A stretch of DNA of 64,000 nucleotides from contig OY757011.1 in assembly GCA_963580285.1 (NCBI GenBank), forward strand, positions 102,206,316 to 102,270,315. The letters are read 5' to 3'. Both the position numbers and the translations under genes were made by a program. This stretch comes from Lucinisca nassula (Eukaryota > Mollusca > Bivalvia > Lucinida > Lucinidae). Numbering within the stretch: the stretch's first letter is position 1; each line of letters starts with the position of its first letter. Shown here piece by piece: positions 10,839 through 22,933 of the stretch. The notes below the pieces were generated by a model. That model saw nothing but the letters and a program-made list of their open reading frames with translations, did not search any database and was not told the DNA's origin.

Positions 10839-10966
10839 CCACTTTGTTCATTATTCTCAGAAACTTGATCCCAATCTTATGCGTTAAAGTCAAATTTCTG
10901 AGGAAAAACACAACATATGCATAACCCTTGTTATAACACTTAACAATAACACCTTTTGGGATATGT

Positions 10967-11132
10967 AACACTTTAAGACCACTTTTGAACAGTCCCAAAG
11001 GTGGTCTCTGACCAGAGGACACTGCATGCAAAAACCACAAAAGAAAGAATAAATAAAACATACTAAATAAGCTTTTTATAGCAGAATTAGCATTAATTGT
11101 AGGTGGTCTTAATAGCTGAATTTTACTCTAGA
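10967..11132. mobile_element. MITE-E, degenerate
   Basis: AAGACCACTTTTGAACAGTC and CCAAAGGTGGTCTCTGACC at the left, GTGGTCTTAATAGCTGAATT at the right. Opposite orientation to 10196-10400; the left terminus is not recognisable. Confidence 0.65.
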
Positions 11133-11339
11133 TTGGATAGAAAAATTACCATCAGCTGACAAAATATGATTTACATCATCATTGTAACAATATAATCAAG
11201 TACCCCATTAGCTGTCACACAATGTACGTCATTAACCTGCGAAAGCCTAATTATTTACAGAAAGGAAAAATACCAGAATTCTTCTTTCCTGAAAGAAAGC
11301 ATACTGTGTAGAAATAACATTATAGCTCTTCAGACACAT

Positions 11340-11430
11340 ATTTTTTTTCTTTTTCTGGCAGATATGTGAGGCAGATGATTCACATTATTCACATAAAATG
11401 TCAAGTCTCATTTTCCCAGAACAAATAATA
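11340..11430. repeat. MITE-N fragment
   Basis: TTTTTCTTTTTCTGGCAG followed by GCAGATGATTCACATTATTC and AAAATGTCAAGTCTCATTTT, a degraded member of the N palindromic family. Confidence 0.45.
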
Positions 11431-11448
11431 GCCAACAAATAATAGCCA

Positions 11449-11700
11449 TCAGAGGAGATGGCAAATCCCCTAAACAAAAGCTAAAATGGCCTTTAGAAGA
11501 CTGTTCACAAATAGAAAGTGCAACAGAATTAAAACACACTGGTAAGCCCATAGTATATTTTGTATATGTAATTGCATCAGAGGAGATGGCAAATCCCTTG
11601 ACCAAAAGCCAGTATGGCTTTCAGAAGACTGTTCACAAACAAAAAGTACAACAGAATTAAAACACACTAGTAAGCCCATAGTATATTTTGTATATGTAAT
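11449..11700. repeat. 126-bp direct repeat, two copies
   Basis: ATCAGAGGAGATGGCAAATC begins at 11449 and 11575. Both copies run through AGAAGACTGTTCACAAA to AGTATATTTTGTATATGTAA with few differences, so this is a simple tandem duplication. Confidence 0.85.
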
Positions 11701-11819
11701 TGTTTCGCCTAATGATACAAAGGATCGCTTCTCAACAAGATTTCAATGCACAAAGTACAGGTATACTGAGTTGTGGTTCTAGCACATGAAATGCCTTTTC
11801 AACCTTGTATAAACAAGTT

Positions 11820-12900
11820 CAATTGTGGCAAGTACCAGCAATATATCTCAAAGGTATTGGAGTTATAGCCATCACAAGATTTTACTGTCAAGGGAGATAA
11901 CTCTTCAACAAACTTACTCAGAATTGTGGTCCTTGTGCATGACACGCCTGCTTAACCTCGTGTACAATCAATATGTCTCAAAGGGTATTGGAGATATGGT
12001 GCTCACAAGGTGGTCGTACTGTTATATTGAAAGGTGAGATAACTCAAATACCACAGCACCAAGAGTTGTGGTTCTTGCGACTGACATGCCTTCTTATAAT
12101 ACCATTATGAGTCTATGGGAGCGAAGGGGATTTATGAAGCTTTTTTTCCATTATGAGTCTAATGGAGTTAAGGGGCCCCGGGGTGTGGCCAATTTGGACC
12201 CCAGGGGCATGATTGGCAGGAATTATGTAGGTGACCACTTGCCGTTGCTACATGCTCAATATCTAAGCTCTGGGCCCTGTGGTTTCAGAGAAGAAGATTT
12301 TTGAAGCTTTTTTCCATTATGAGTCTATGGGAGCTAAGGGGCCCCAGGATGTGGCCCGTTTGGACCTCAGGGGCATGACTGGCATGATTTATGTAGGTTA
12401 CCACTTGCCGTTGCTACATGCTAAATATCTAAGCTCTGGGCCCTGTGGTTTCGAAGAAGAAGATTTTTGAAGCTTTTTTAATTCCATTATTAGTCTACGG
12501 GAGCTAAGGGGCCCCGGGGTATGGCCAATTTGGACCCCAGTGGCATGATTGGCGGGATTTATGTAGGTGACCACTCGACATTGTTACAAGCTAAATATCT
12601 AAGCTCTGGGCACTGTGGTTTCAGAGAAGAAGATTTTTTAAATTTTTCCCATTATAAGTCTATGGGAGCTATATGTTGCCATGGCAACCAGAATTCCAAT
12701 CTGATCAGCCCAAAAACCTTATGCAGCCTTTCCCCCTACCTGATGATGCTTCACATGAAATTTGATCAAGATTGGCCATGGGGTATTAGAGATATACTTA
12801 TTTGAAATTGTTTACGGACGGATGGACGGACAGACGTACGCACGACAGACAAAATGTGATCCCAAAAGCTCACCTTGTCACTAAGTGACAGGTGAGCTAA
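11820..12900 (+). mobile_element. Array element P2, 5' end unclear
   Basis: Three monomers of ~170 bp lie at ~12130-12660, marked by CATTATGAGTCTATGGGAGC and GCTCTGGGCCCTGTGGTTTC. An older, irregular repeat (GATAACTC, TTGTGGTCCTTG) precedes them. The 3' end has a GGACGGACAGACG tract and the hairpin AGCTCACCTTGTCAC / GTGACAGGTGAGCT ending CTAA. I could not find a clean 5' palindrome. Confidence 0.65.
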
Positions 12901-13419
12901 TAAAATTGGTAATCTGAGGTAGTCACAGATAAGATTGACCTTGTAGGCAGAGCTATTGTTTGCACCAGTCTTTGGAATATTATATTAGCTAAAAGGTAAA
13001 CCAAGACACCCGACTGTGTGACTTCAACTGTAACACAAAGCTGTAGCTTATGTGGCCATTCAGTCCGCTTGCAGAAATCATGTGAAAGCCACTCTACTGA
13101 ATCTTCTGGTGCTCAGCGAATTTGACATATATTGACAACACCTGAATAGCTCCGCCTAGGACTACTATACTAGTGGATAAAATATGATGTGGGCTTACAA
13201 GAGCATAATTATGTCTTGAATATGTTGCCTTAAGTACTTGTACAGGTGAATGACATGCTGACCAAGAGCCTAGCATTTTATAGTGCATAAGCCAAAGTTC
13301 AGCAGACAATATTCTATTTCTTAATAATATTTTTCAGAGGAAAAAGGGCTTGACATTTTATGTCAATGACTGGGATATTATTGGGGATAGCAGTGACACT
13401 AAACAACATCTTTTTCACA
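12901..13419. other. Mostly unique DNA, one MITE-N scrap
   Basis: Nothing recognised except TTTTTCAGAGGAAAAAGGGC at ~13330-13375, which resembles one arm of the N family. Confidence 0.4.
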
Positions 13420-13642
13420 TTAACCCATTTAGTATCAGAAACCCCAAATAGGGTAGATGGCAAACAGTTCAGGCCCGGATCAGACATCACAAATGCGGTG
13501 TCTAATCAGGGCCTACACTGTGAAAAGTTAAGCCATTTTTCAAATAAATTTTGAAGAAAAAACAAGCTGACACCCCTTAATTTTGGAATGGACTCCTGGT
13601 ATATATGAGGAGGAAGATTCCATTAGGTACAAAAAGGGTTAA
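13420..13642. mobile_element. MITE-B, left member of a dimer
   Basis: TTAACCCATTTAGTATCAGA at the left and GGTACAAAAAGGGTTAA at the right, with the B core in between and the TGACACCCCTTAATTTTGGA segment. Its right TTAA is the left TTAA of the next copy. Confidence 0.82.
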
Positions 13643-13872
13643 CCCATTTTATACAGGAAACCCCAAAACAGATCATCTGCAAACAGCGCAGGTCAAGATC
13701 AGACGGCACAGAATGCTGCATCTGATCTGGAGGCCTTCACTAGTTGCAGAGTGTTCAACCATATTTATGTCAATTTCTAAATTCACAAAATCTGGTACCC
13801 CTCAATTTCCAAATGGACTTCTCCTAGGTATAAGATTTTAAGTAGATTCCATTAAGCACAAAATGGCTAACT
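13639..13872. mobile_element. MITE-B, right member of a dimer
   Basis: Begins at the shared TTAA with CCCATTTTATACAGGAAACC, has the core AGACGGCACAGAATGCTGCA and ends AGCACAAAATGGCTAA. The terminal TTAA on the right is diverged. Confidence 0.75.
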
Positions 13873-14149
13873 ATTTTTAACCCTTAAGGCACCAATCATA
13901 ACAAGAATTTCGGCCAAAGGCTATGTCACGCCTGTGGAGGCACTAAGTCCCTAAACCATGAAATGTAGGTCAAGGTCAAACATGAATGCTTGTTTAGAAG
14001 CTGCCATCCCTAGATGCAAGTTTGTACCAAGTACAGTGTATCATTAATGACGCTCTTACAGTTTTTTTAGGGTGAACGCTGCGGTTGAGGCAAAAATTAC
14101 AAAGTCAGTGAACCATGAAATGCAGGTCAATGTGAAATATGGATGCATG

Positions 14150-14562
14150 CATTAAGATTCAACGAAAGAATGTTGCTGACCCCAGCAGGTTTTGTTTTGT
14201 CTATTTAATTTGAAGTTTAAACGTCCCTGTCAACACTGTAAATGTCATTTTGGAGACGTTGCTTCCAATTTTGTGGGAATTTTACCCGACATTGAGATGA
14301 AATGACATCTCAAGCCCTGCCACCCATTGAAACCAATAGGGTTTATAAGCACTGACGGGGCCGACTCACACCGCGTTGCCTGGGCAGGCTTAGATCCTCT
14401 AAGCGGTTTACCAGTACTCGTGTATGGGTCGGTTTCAGCTCTGCGTGGAAGCATCATGCAGCCCATCTATTTCTTAAAGCCCCGACCCCGGCAGGTATCA
14501 AACCCCAGTCCTCCTTATCACCAGTCAGACGCACATCCGACTGAGCTACCAAGGCTGGCTTC
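14150..14562 (-). repeat. SINE S3 split by S1
   Basis: The body half (AACGAAAGAATGTTGCTGAC) lies left of the insert and the tRNA-like head (minus strand AGCTCAGTCGGATGTGCGTC) lies right. Together they rebuild the S3 layout seen at 2355-2578. Confidence 0.78.
14191..14484 (-). repeat. SINE S1 nested in S3
   Basis: Full-length S1. ACCCCAGCAGGT (14179-14190) and ACCCCGGCAGGT (14485-14496) are 12-bp flanking copies with one mismatch, showing that S1 entered an existing S3. Confidence 0.87.
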
Positions 14563-14873
14563 AGATATTTTAAATTGAATGTCCTTAGCAGTAACAGTGT
14601 TTGGGTTGTCCATCAAAAGCATTGTGATATATATTATCAAGCATAATGTTCAAGATAAGGCAGCCAACAATAATATATACCCTTCCATTTGCCAGATGGA
14701 TGATGAACCATGGACTGCACTTCTTCCCTAGTTTTTGGCAATGTAGGGTTCACTTTTCTCCTTTCTCTGTACAGAGACTGTGCAATGCATTGAATACATT
14801 AAGAAAACACGCCTATACAAATAAATTGAAAACTTTACCGCCGAGAATACAGAAATTTTAAGATGAAAAATTG

Positions 14874-15050
14874 TGATATTTTTCTTATTTCTGCTCAAAA
14901 TATAGATTGTGGGTACTCTTAGAACCGCCTCAATGAGGGGTTCTAAAAGAGTACCAACAATCTATATTTTAGAACAGAAATAAGAAAAATAAGTCTTACC
15001 CCTGTAAACCCCAGTTTTACTATATAAAAGTGGGGTTCAAGGGGGTCAAA
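14874..15050. mobile_element. MITE-G
   Basis: Two inverted repeats are visible: AGATTGTGGGTACTC with GAGTACCAACAATCT around a GAACCGCCTCAATGAGG centre, and TTCTTATTTCTG with CAGAAATAAGAA. An AACCCCAGTTTTACTATATA tail with GTGGGGTTC complement follows. The termini are not defined. Confidence 0.7.
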
Positions 15051-15717
15051 ATTATATAGGCATGTTCACTATATTCAAAGAGCTGATCAGCAAATTTATG
15101 CAGGTATCCCAGGTAAGAATTACCTTTAATTCGATAATTGACATTCAGGCAAGCCATGCTTATGATGACATGGTCTCAAGCACTTTTTAAACATGGTCAT
15201 GGTATGGTTTCCGTGCACCTCTAACATTAGGGTGAATTCAAGGGTTGATGCAATAGTTTTTAAAATCAGTGAACCATAAAATGTAGGTCAAACTCAAATA
15301 TGGATACTTGTATCAAAGTGCAAGCTTGTACCCTTGAGAAAAGGGTAAATACTTTGGTTAACACACTATTTTACAAAGTCAGTGACCCGTAAAATATAAG
15401 TCGTCAAATATGGATACCTGCATTAGAATTGCCATCCCTAGATACAAGAATGTACCGACTCTTACATTAGGGTGAATGATAGGCTTGACACAATAGTTTA
15501 CAAAGTCAGTGAACAATGAAATGTTGGTCAAAGTCAAATATGGATGCTTGCTTTCAAGTTCCCCACGTACCAAGTATCATTAATGAGGCTCTAATAGTTC
15601 TTGAGAAATGTACTCTTACATTAGGGTGAATTCTAGGATGAACGCAATTTTTGACGGCTTAACGAACGGACCAATGGACAAACGGATGGAAAACTGGACT
15701 CCTATATCATGCCATGG

Positions 15718-15910
15718 TTAACCCTTAAGACGCCGAGAAAAACTACATCTGAAAACGTCGTCTGCTTATGTCGTCTTCCGAATATTTTTGCAAACTTTTT
15801 GAATTTTTTTTTTCATATATGCAAACAGTGTGGACCAAGATCACACTGCTCCTAGAGAAGCAATCTGATCTGGTTCCACACTGTTTGCAAAAATGACTTA
15901 CATTTTTGTA
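15718..15910. mobile_element. MITE-C, right end missing
   Basis: TTAACCCTTAAGACGCCGAG at the left, then a CAAACAGTGTGGACC / GGTTCCACACTGTTTGC palindrome. The right TTAA end seen in the 43560-43790 copy is absent; array element I1 begins just beyond. Confidence 0.75.
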
Positions 15911-15923
15911 AAACAATTGTGAA

Positions 15924-16252
15924 CTAGAGCTGTCAGTGAAACTGACTAGGGCCCCGCCAGCGCTATCTGAGGAGTAGGAAAATTTGTGGACGGACAGACG
16001 CACGTTCTTACAGATGGACACTTGTTGGGTACCGCCATGTTAAATTCCCATTCAAAAATACCCAACAAGCAACAAAGTACCCAACAGGCTACTGGCTACT
16101 TATCTTGGACAACAACGGAATAAACGGCAAGTACCCAACTTGTGTCTACCCAACATGTGCCCACGGATGCGCTCGGACAGACAGACAGACAGACAGACGG
16201 ACGGACAGAGTGATTACTATAGGGCACCCACACTTTCAGTGTGGGGCCCTAA
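15924..16252 (+). mobile_element. Small hairpin-ended element I1
   Basis: The 5' end CTAGAGCTGTCAGTGAAACT contains the hairpin GTCAGT/ACTGAC followed by TAGGGCCCC. A GACGGACAGACG tract precedes the 3' hairpin CCCACACT / AGTGTGGGG with GGGC/GCCC outside, ending CCCTAA. An extra block with repeated TACCCAACA motifs lies at ~16010-16160 and is absent from the copy at 39594-39734. The architecture matches the P elements. Confidence 0.75.
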
Positions 16253-16459
16253 TAAAATGCGTTTAAACTTCATATGATAAATAGAATCTTGCATTTGTGC
16301 TCATGTATTATTGAATTTATTAAACTCGTTGAGGAAAAGAGATAAAATGCTCGGCACAGCCTCGCATTTTAACCCTTTTCCTCAATTTGTATAATAAATT
16401 TGATAATACATGAACACTCATGTAAGATCCTCTATATAGCAAATTACATTAGCAATTAT

Positions 16460-16522
16460 TATTTTTTCTTATTTTCAGAAAGAAAATAAGGCGGGACATT
16501 TCATGTGAGCTGTCTGCCAGCA
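16460..16522. repeat. MITE-N fragment
   Basis: TTTTCAGAAAGAAAATAAGG followed by GACATTTCATGTGAGCTGTC, one arm of the N palindrome. Array element P3 starts immediately after. Confidence 0.5.
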
Positions 16523-16529
16523 AGCAGAA

Positions 16530-19500
16530 CAAGAGGACCAAGCTAGCTTGGTCCTGTATCGCTCACCTGAGCTAACAGATTCAAAGTTTAAGGAAGTGCC
16601 AACCTTTACTGAAGGCTTTATGGGAGGACATGGTGATGACAGGGTAAGCATTTTCTGAAAATCAAGTAGAATTTAACTCTATGATAAACAGGCTGACCTC
16701 ACCGGTTTTCAAACTCATTCAAGCTTTTATTCCTGACTTGCTAAGAAGATCCGATCTAAACTGAAGTGGCTATGGTGATGACAAGTTCAAAAACAAGAGT
16801 TTTCAAACTCCTCCAAGCTTTCTGCCTGACTTCCTTGTTTGTAAGTTTCATGAAGATCCGTTCAAAACTAAAGGGGCAGCAGTGATAACAATGTCGAAAA
16901 TAGGCATTTTCAGCAATCAAAGGCAAGTCACTCTATGATAAATGTGCCGACTTGGCCGGTATTCGAACTCACCTGAGGTTTTATTCCCAGCCACCTTACA
17001 TGTAAGTTTCAGAAAGATCTGATCAGACTTGGCCAGTATTCAAACTCATCCAAGATTTTATTCCCAGCCACCTCACGTATAAGTTTCAGAAAGATCCGAT
17101 CAAAACTGAAGGGGCTACGGTGATGACAAGGTCAAAATTTGGCATTTTTAGCAATCAAAGGGATGTTACGCTAAAATAAATGAGCCGACTTGGCCAGTTT
17201 TTGAACTCATCCGAGGTTTCATCCCCAGCCACCTTACAAATAAGTTTCAGAAAAATCCGATCAAAACTGAAGGGGCTACGGTAATGACAAGGTCAAAAAT
17301 CAACATTTTCAGCCATCAAAGGGACAGAACTCTACGATAAATGGGCTGACTTGGCCTGTTTTCGAACTCATCCAAGATTTTATCCCCAGCCACCTTACAT
17401 ATAAGTTTCAGAAAGATCCCATCAAAATTGAAGGGGCTATGGTGATGACAAGGTCAAAAATCGGCATTTTCAGCAATCAAAGGGACGTAAATCAATGATA
17501 AATGGGCCAACTTGGCCGGTTATATTCAAACACATCCTAGGTTTTATCTCCAGTCACCTTACATATAGGTTTCAGAAAGATTCGATCAAAACTGAAGGGG
17601 CTACAGTGATGACAAGGTAAAAAATCGACATTTTCTGCCATCAAAGGGACATTACTATATAGTTAATGGGGCAACTTGGCCGGTTTTCGAACGCATCTGA
17701 GGTTTTATCCCCAGCCACCTTACATATAAGTTTATAGAAAGATCCGATCAAAACTGAAGGGGCTGCAGTGTTGACAAGGTCAAAAATCAACATTTTCAGC
17801 AATCAAAGGGACCTAACTCTATGATAAATAGGCCACCTTTGCCGGTATGCGAACTCATCCGAGGCTTTATCCCCAGCCATCTTGCATATAAGTTTCAGAA
17901 AGATCCGATCAAAACTCAAAGGGCTACGGTGATGACAAGATAAAAAATCGGCATTTTCAGCAATCAAAGGGACATTACTCTGTGATAAATGGACCAACTT
18001 GGCTGGTTTTCGAACTCATCCGAGATTTTATCCCCAGCCACTTTACATATAAGTTTCACAAAGATTCGATCAAAACTGAAAGGGCTACAGTGATGACATG
18101 GTCAAAAATCAGCATTTTCAGCAATCAAAGGGACGTTACTCTACAACAAGAGGGCCCAGAGGGCCCTGGTTCGCTCACCTGATCCAATGTATAACAAGTG
18201 GGACCCGGACAGGGTCAATTTTGGCCCCAGGGCTATAATTTGAACAATCTTGGTAGAGGTCCACAAGATGAAACTTCATATCGAATATGAAAGACCTGGG
18301 CTTTCTGGTTTCAGAGAAGAAGATTTTAAAGGTTTAGCCTACATATAGACTATGTAAAACAAGATTTTCCCTATATAAGTTTATCTAAAACCAAAGGGCC
18401 CCGGAGCGGGCGCATTTTTGGCCCCAGGGCTATAATTTGAACAATCTTGGTAGAGGTCCACAAGATGAAGCTTCATACCAAATATCAAAGACCTGGGCCT
18501 TGCAGTTTCAGAGAAGAAGATTTTTCAAGATTTTCCCTATATAATTATAAGCCTATGTAAAACAAAAGGGCCCTGGTGCGGGGGCATTTTTGGCCCCAGC
18601 ACTATAATTTGAACAATCTTGGTAGGGGTCCACTAGATGAAGCTTCATACCAAATATCAAAGACCTGGGCCTTGCGGTTTTAGAGAAGAAGATTTTTCAA
18701 GATTTTCCCTATATAAGCCCATGTAAAACCAAAGGGCCCCCGTGCGGGGGGCATTTTTAGCTCCAGCACTATAATTTGAACAATCTTGGTAGGGGTCCAC
18801 TAAATGAAGCTTCATACCAAATATCAAAGACCTGGGCCTTGCGGTTTCAGAGAAGAAGATTTTTAAAGATTTTCCCTATATAAGCCTATGTAAAACAAAA
18901 GGGCCCTGGTGCAGGGGCATTTTTGGCCCCAGCACTATAATTTGAACAATCTTGGTAGGGGTCCACTAGATGAAGCTTCATACCAAATATCAAAGATCTG
19001 GGCCTTGCGGTTTCAGAGAAGAAGATTTTTAAAGATTTTAACTATATAAGCCCATGTAAAACCAAAGGGCCCCCGTGCGGGGGCATTTTTAGCTCCAGCA
19101 CTATAATTTGAACAATCTTGGTAGGGGTCCACTAGATAAAGCTTCATACCAAATATCAAAGACCTGGGCCTTGCGGTTTCAGAGAAGAAGATTTTTAAAG
19201 ATTTTCCCTATATAAGCCCATGTAAAACCAAAGGGCCCCTGTGCGGTGCATTTTTGGCCCCAGCACTATAATTTGAACAATCTTGGTAGGGGTCCACTAG
19301 ATGAAGCTTCATACCACATATCAAAGACCTGGGCCTTGTGGTTTCAGAGAAGAAGATTTTCCCTATATGTAAAACCAAAGGGCCCCCGTGCGGGGGCGTT
19401 TTGAGCTCCAGCACTATAATTTGAACAATCTTGGTAGGGGTCCACTAGATGAAGCTTCATACCAAATATCAAAGACCTGGGCCTTGCGGTTTCAGAGAAG

Positions 19501-21482
19501 AAGATTTTTCAAGATTTTCCCTATATAAGCACATGTAAAACCAAAGGGCCCCCGTGCGGGGGGCATTTTTAGCTCCAGCACTATAATTTGAACAATCTTG
19601 GTAGGGGTCCACTAGATGAAGCTTCATACCACATATCAAAGACCTGGGCCTTGCGGTTTCAGAGAAGAAGATTTTTAAAGATTTTCCCTATATAAGCCTA
19701 TGCAAAACAAAAGGGCCCTGGTGCGGGGGCATTGTTGGCCCCAGCACTATAATTTGAACAATCTTGGTAGGGGTCCACTAGATGAAGCTTCATACCAAAT
19801 ATCAAAGACCTGGGCCTTGCGGTTTCAGAGAAGAAAATTTTTCAAGATTTTCCCTATATAAGCCCATGTAAAACCAAAGGGCCCCCGTGCGGGGGCATTT
19901 TCAGCTGCAGCACTATAATTTGAACAATCTTGGTAGGGGTCCACTAGATAAAGCTTCATACCAAATATCAAAGACCTGGGCCATGCGGTTTCAGAGAAGA
20001 ATATTTTTAAAGATTTTCCCTATATAAGCCCATGTAAAACCAAAGGGCCCCCGTGCGGGGGCATTTTTGGCCCCCGTGCGGGGGCATTTTTGGCCCCAGC
20101 ACTATAATTTGAACAATCTTGGTAGGGGTCCACTAGATGAAGCTTCATACCACATATCAAAGACCTGGGCCTTGCGGTTTCAGAGAAGAAGATTTTTCAA
20201 GATTTTCCCTATATAAGCACATGTAAAACCAAAGGGCCCCCGTGCGGGGGCATTTTGAGCTCCAGCACTATAATTTGAACAATCTTGGTAGGGGTCAACT
20301 AGATAAAGCTTCATACCAAATATCAAAGACCTGGGCCTTGCGGTTTCAGAGAAGAAGATTTTTAAAGATTTTTCCTATATAAGCCCATGTAAAACCAAAG
20401 GGCCCCCATGCGGGGGCATTTTTGGCCCCAGCACTATAATTTGAACAATCTTGGTAGGGGTCCACTAGATGAAGCTTCATACCAAATATCAAAGACCTGG
20501 GCCTTGCGGTTTCAGAGAAGAAGATTTTTTAAGTTTTCGGTGAAAAAAATCTATTTTTGGCTACTGTGACCTATATGTGCAACGGACCGGAACCATTTGA
20601 ACAACTTTGAAAGGGGACCACCTAAGGATCATTCCTGTGAAGTTTGGTCAAAATCCGTTCAGTGGTTTAGGAGGAGATGTCGTTTGAAGAAAAAGTTTAC
20701 GGACGCACTCACGCACGCACGCACGGACGCACGACGGACAAAAAGTGATCCCAAAAGCTCACCTTGTCACTACGTGACAGGTGAGCTAATAAAAGGGCCG
20801 ACTTGGTCGGTTTCGAACTCATCCGAGATTTTATCCACAGCCACCTTACATATAAGTTTCAGAAAGATCTGATCAAAACTGAAGGGGCTACGGTGATGAC
20901 AAGGTCAAAAATCGGCATTTTCAGCAATCAAAGGGACGTAACTCTATGATAAACCAGCGGGCTAGGCCGATTTTCGAACTCATCCGAGGTTTTATCCCCA
21001 GCCACATAACATATAAGTTTCAGAAAGATCCGATCAAAACTGAAGGGGCTACCGTGATGACAAGGTCAAAAATCGGCATTTTCAGCAATCAAAGGGACGT
21101 AACTCTATGATAAATGGGCCGACTTGGCCGGTTTTCGAACTCATCCGAGTTTTTATCCCCAGTCACCTTACATATAAGTTTCAGAAAGATCCGATCAAAA
21201 CTGAAGGCGCTACGGTGATGACAAGCATTTTCCCATAGTAAGTCTATGGGACCTTGTGGTTGCCATAGGAACCAAAGTTTTAGAGCGATTTCAAAAAAAA
21301 GTTTATGTCATCAATGCCCCACCAGAGGCATACTACAGGTGAGAAATGATTGAGATCAGCCTGCAGGATACAGAGATATAGCTGCTCAAAAGTGTGGACG
21401 GACGACAGACGGACGGATGACGGACGACGGAGGACCCACTATACTATAAGCTCCCCTGGAGCCTTCGGCCCAGGTGAGCTAA
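16530..21482 (+). mobile_element. Array element P3, split by P4
   Basis: The 5' end contains the palindrome GGACCAAGCTAGCTTGGTCC, then CGCTCACCTGA. About 11 monomers of ~162 bp follow, marked by AGATCCGATCAAAACTGAAG and CATTTTCAGCAATCAAAGGG (16600-18140 and 20795-21225). The 3' end has a GGACGACAGACGGACGG tract and a hairpin with CCTGGAGCC / GGCCCAGG, then GTGAGCTAA. P4 occupies 18148-20789. Confidence 0.78.
18148..20789 (+). mobile_element. Array element P4 nested in P3
   Basis: Starts AAGAGGGCCCAGAGGGCCC then CGCTCACCTGA. It carries ~14 monomers of ~165 bp, of two alternating types (TTTTTAGCTCCAGCAC and TTTTTGGCCCCAGCAC). It then has AACAACTTTGAAAGGGGACC, an ACGCACGCACGG tract, and the hairpin AGCTCACCTTGTCAC / GTGACAGGTGAGCT ending CTAA. 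Confidence 0.85.
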
Positions 21483-21487
21483 AAATC

Positions 21488-22464
21488 AGAGTGACAGTTC
21501 ATATGTTCTGCACATTGTCTTATGGTGCTCTACATAACTGTGAAGTTTCATGAAACTATCTCAAATGGTATCAGAGCTATGGAATGGACATGAAACTTTG
21601 ATAGAAATGGCTATATTTAATGTTCAAAGGGCCATAACTCCAAAAGTAGAAAAATCAGAGTTATGGTTCATATGTTGTGCACATCGTCCAATTGTGTTCT
21701 ACATATCTGTGAAGTTTCTTGAAACTATCTCAAACAGTATTAGAGTTATGGAGCGGACACAAAATCATGAGGTGCTGACAGATGGATGGACTGTCAGACA
21801 CTCAAAATTTCCCTGAAAATAAGGTCAAGGTTATCAAAACCTTAAGGCTGTTTATCCCCATCCTAGTGAGGAAACCATGCAAGTTTGGTCAGAATCCATC
21901 AATAGGTTCTGGAGATATAGTGCTTCAAACAGACTACATGATAGAAATGGAGGGGTGATAACTCCAAAAGTAGGAAAATCAGACGGTTCATATGCTCTGC
22001 ACGTCGCCTAAGGGTGCTCTACATATTGGACACGAAACTGATAGCAACAGCTATGTTCAAAGTTCAAAGGGCAATTTCTCCAAAAGTAGCAAAAGCATAG
22101 TTACGGTTCATATCTTCTGCATGTAGTCTCATGGTGCTCTACATATCTGTGAAGTTTCGTAAAAAATATCTCAAATGGTATCAAAGTTATAGAGCAGACA
22201 CAAAACTATGATAGAAATGGCTATGTTCAATGTTCAAAGGGCAACAACTCCAGAAGTAGGAAAATCAGAGTTACGGCTCCGACATTCCGCACGTTGTCTT
22301 ATAGTGCTCTACATATCTGCGAAGTTTCTTGAAAATATCTCAAATGGTATCATAGCTATGGAACGGACACTAAACTATGAGGCGCTGACAGACGGACAGA
22401 GGGACACTCAAAACTTCGGAGGGTATAACATAATACCACGCCACTTTGTGAATGGCGGGGCATA
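21488..22464 (+). mobile_element. Array element P5, other monomer type
   Basis: Irregular monomers carry GGTTCATATGTTCTGCAC, GTGCTCTACATATCTGTGAA and GGCCATAACTCCAAAAGTAG. The block ends with GACAGACGGACAGAGGGACA and a hairpin CGCCA...TGGCG flanked by CC/GG, then GGGGCATAA. The 5' end abuts the P3 3' end and shows no clear palindrome. Confidence 0.6.
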
Positions 22465-22526
22465 AAAATTTTGTTGTCATTGGAGTTGAGCAAGGAGCAT
22501 GAAAAAAAGTTTTATAACCTCTGAGT

Positions 22527-22700
22527 ACCGTAAAAATCCTAAAAATTTGGACACCTTGAGGACTTGCTATAATTCTCCTAAAATTTTAACAAATTTGTTT
22601 CAGGAACCAGCAACTAGTCCAAAAAGTGCCAGTGTAGACCCTGATCAGATTGCTCCTTCTAATCTGTGTCTGCACTGTTTGCTTAGGCCTGTCCCATTAT
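22527..22700. mobile_element. MITE-D, right end lost
   Basis: TACCGTAAAAATCCTAAAAA at the left, then AATTCTCCTAAAATTTTAAC and a core GTGTAGACCCTGATCAGA with TGTCTGCACTGTTTGC. The usual right terminus is missing; the mariner starts 26 bp further. Confidence 0.75.
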
Positions 22701-22933
22701 ACAAATATAATTTTATATACATATTACAAGGGCAAGTCATAAAGTAACCAGCCAATCCCATTTCCAAACAACCAAGATTTTCATGCCTTGTTTCAATACA
22801 TGTTAATATTCAATATCGTTAAAAGTTGAGTACCATGCTGTAATTGGGTACTTGTATATGAAAGGGAAAACATGTCAGGAAATACATTGTGAGTTGACCA
22901 ATGATTATGGGTCTTCTCCACCATCTATGCACA

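Larger units (their letters stand above)
13880..15717. repeat. Degenerate tandem array V, interrupted
   Basis: AGTGAACCATGAAATG-type segments followed by GGTCAA...CAAATATGGATGC recur at ~13950, 14110, 15265, 15370 and 15510, a monomer of roughly 140-150 bp. The series ends with AACGAACGGACCAATGGAC. It is interrupted by the SINE pair at 14150-14562 and MITE-G at 14874-15050. It resembles the body of a pearl-like element without recognisable termini. Confidence 0.6.
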
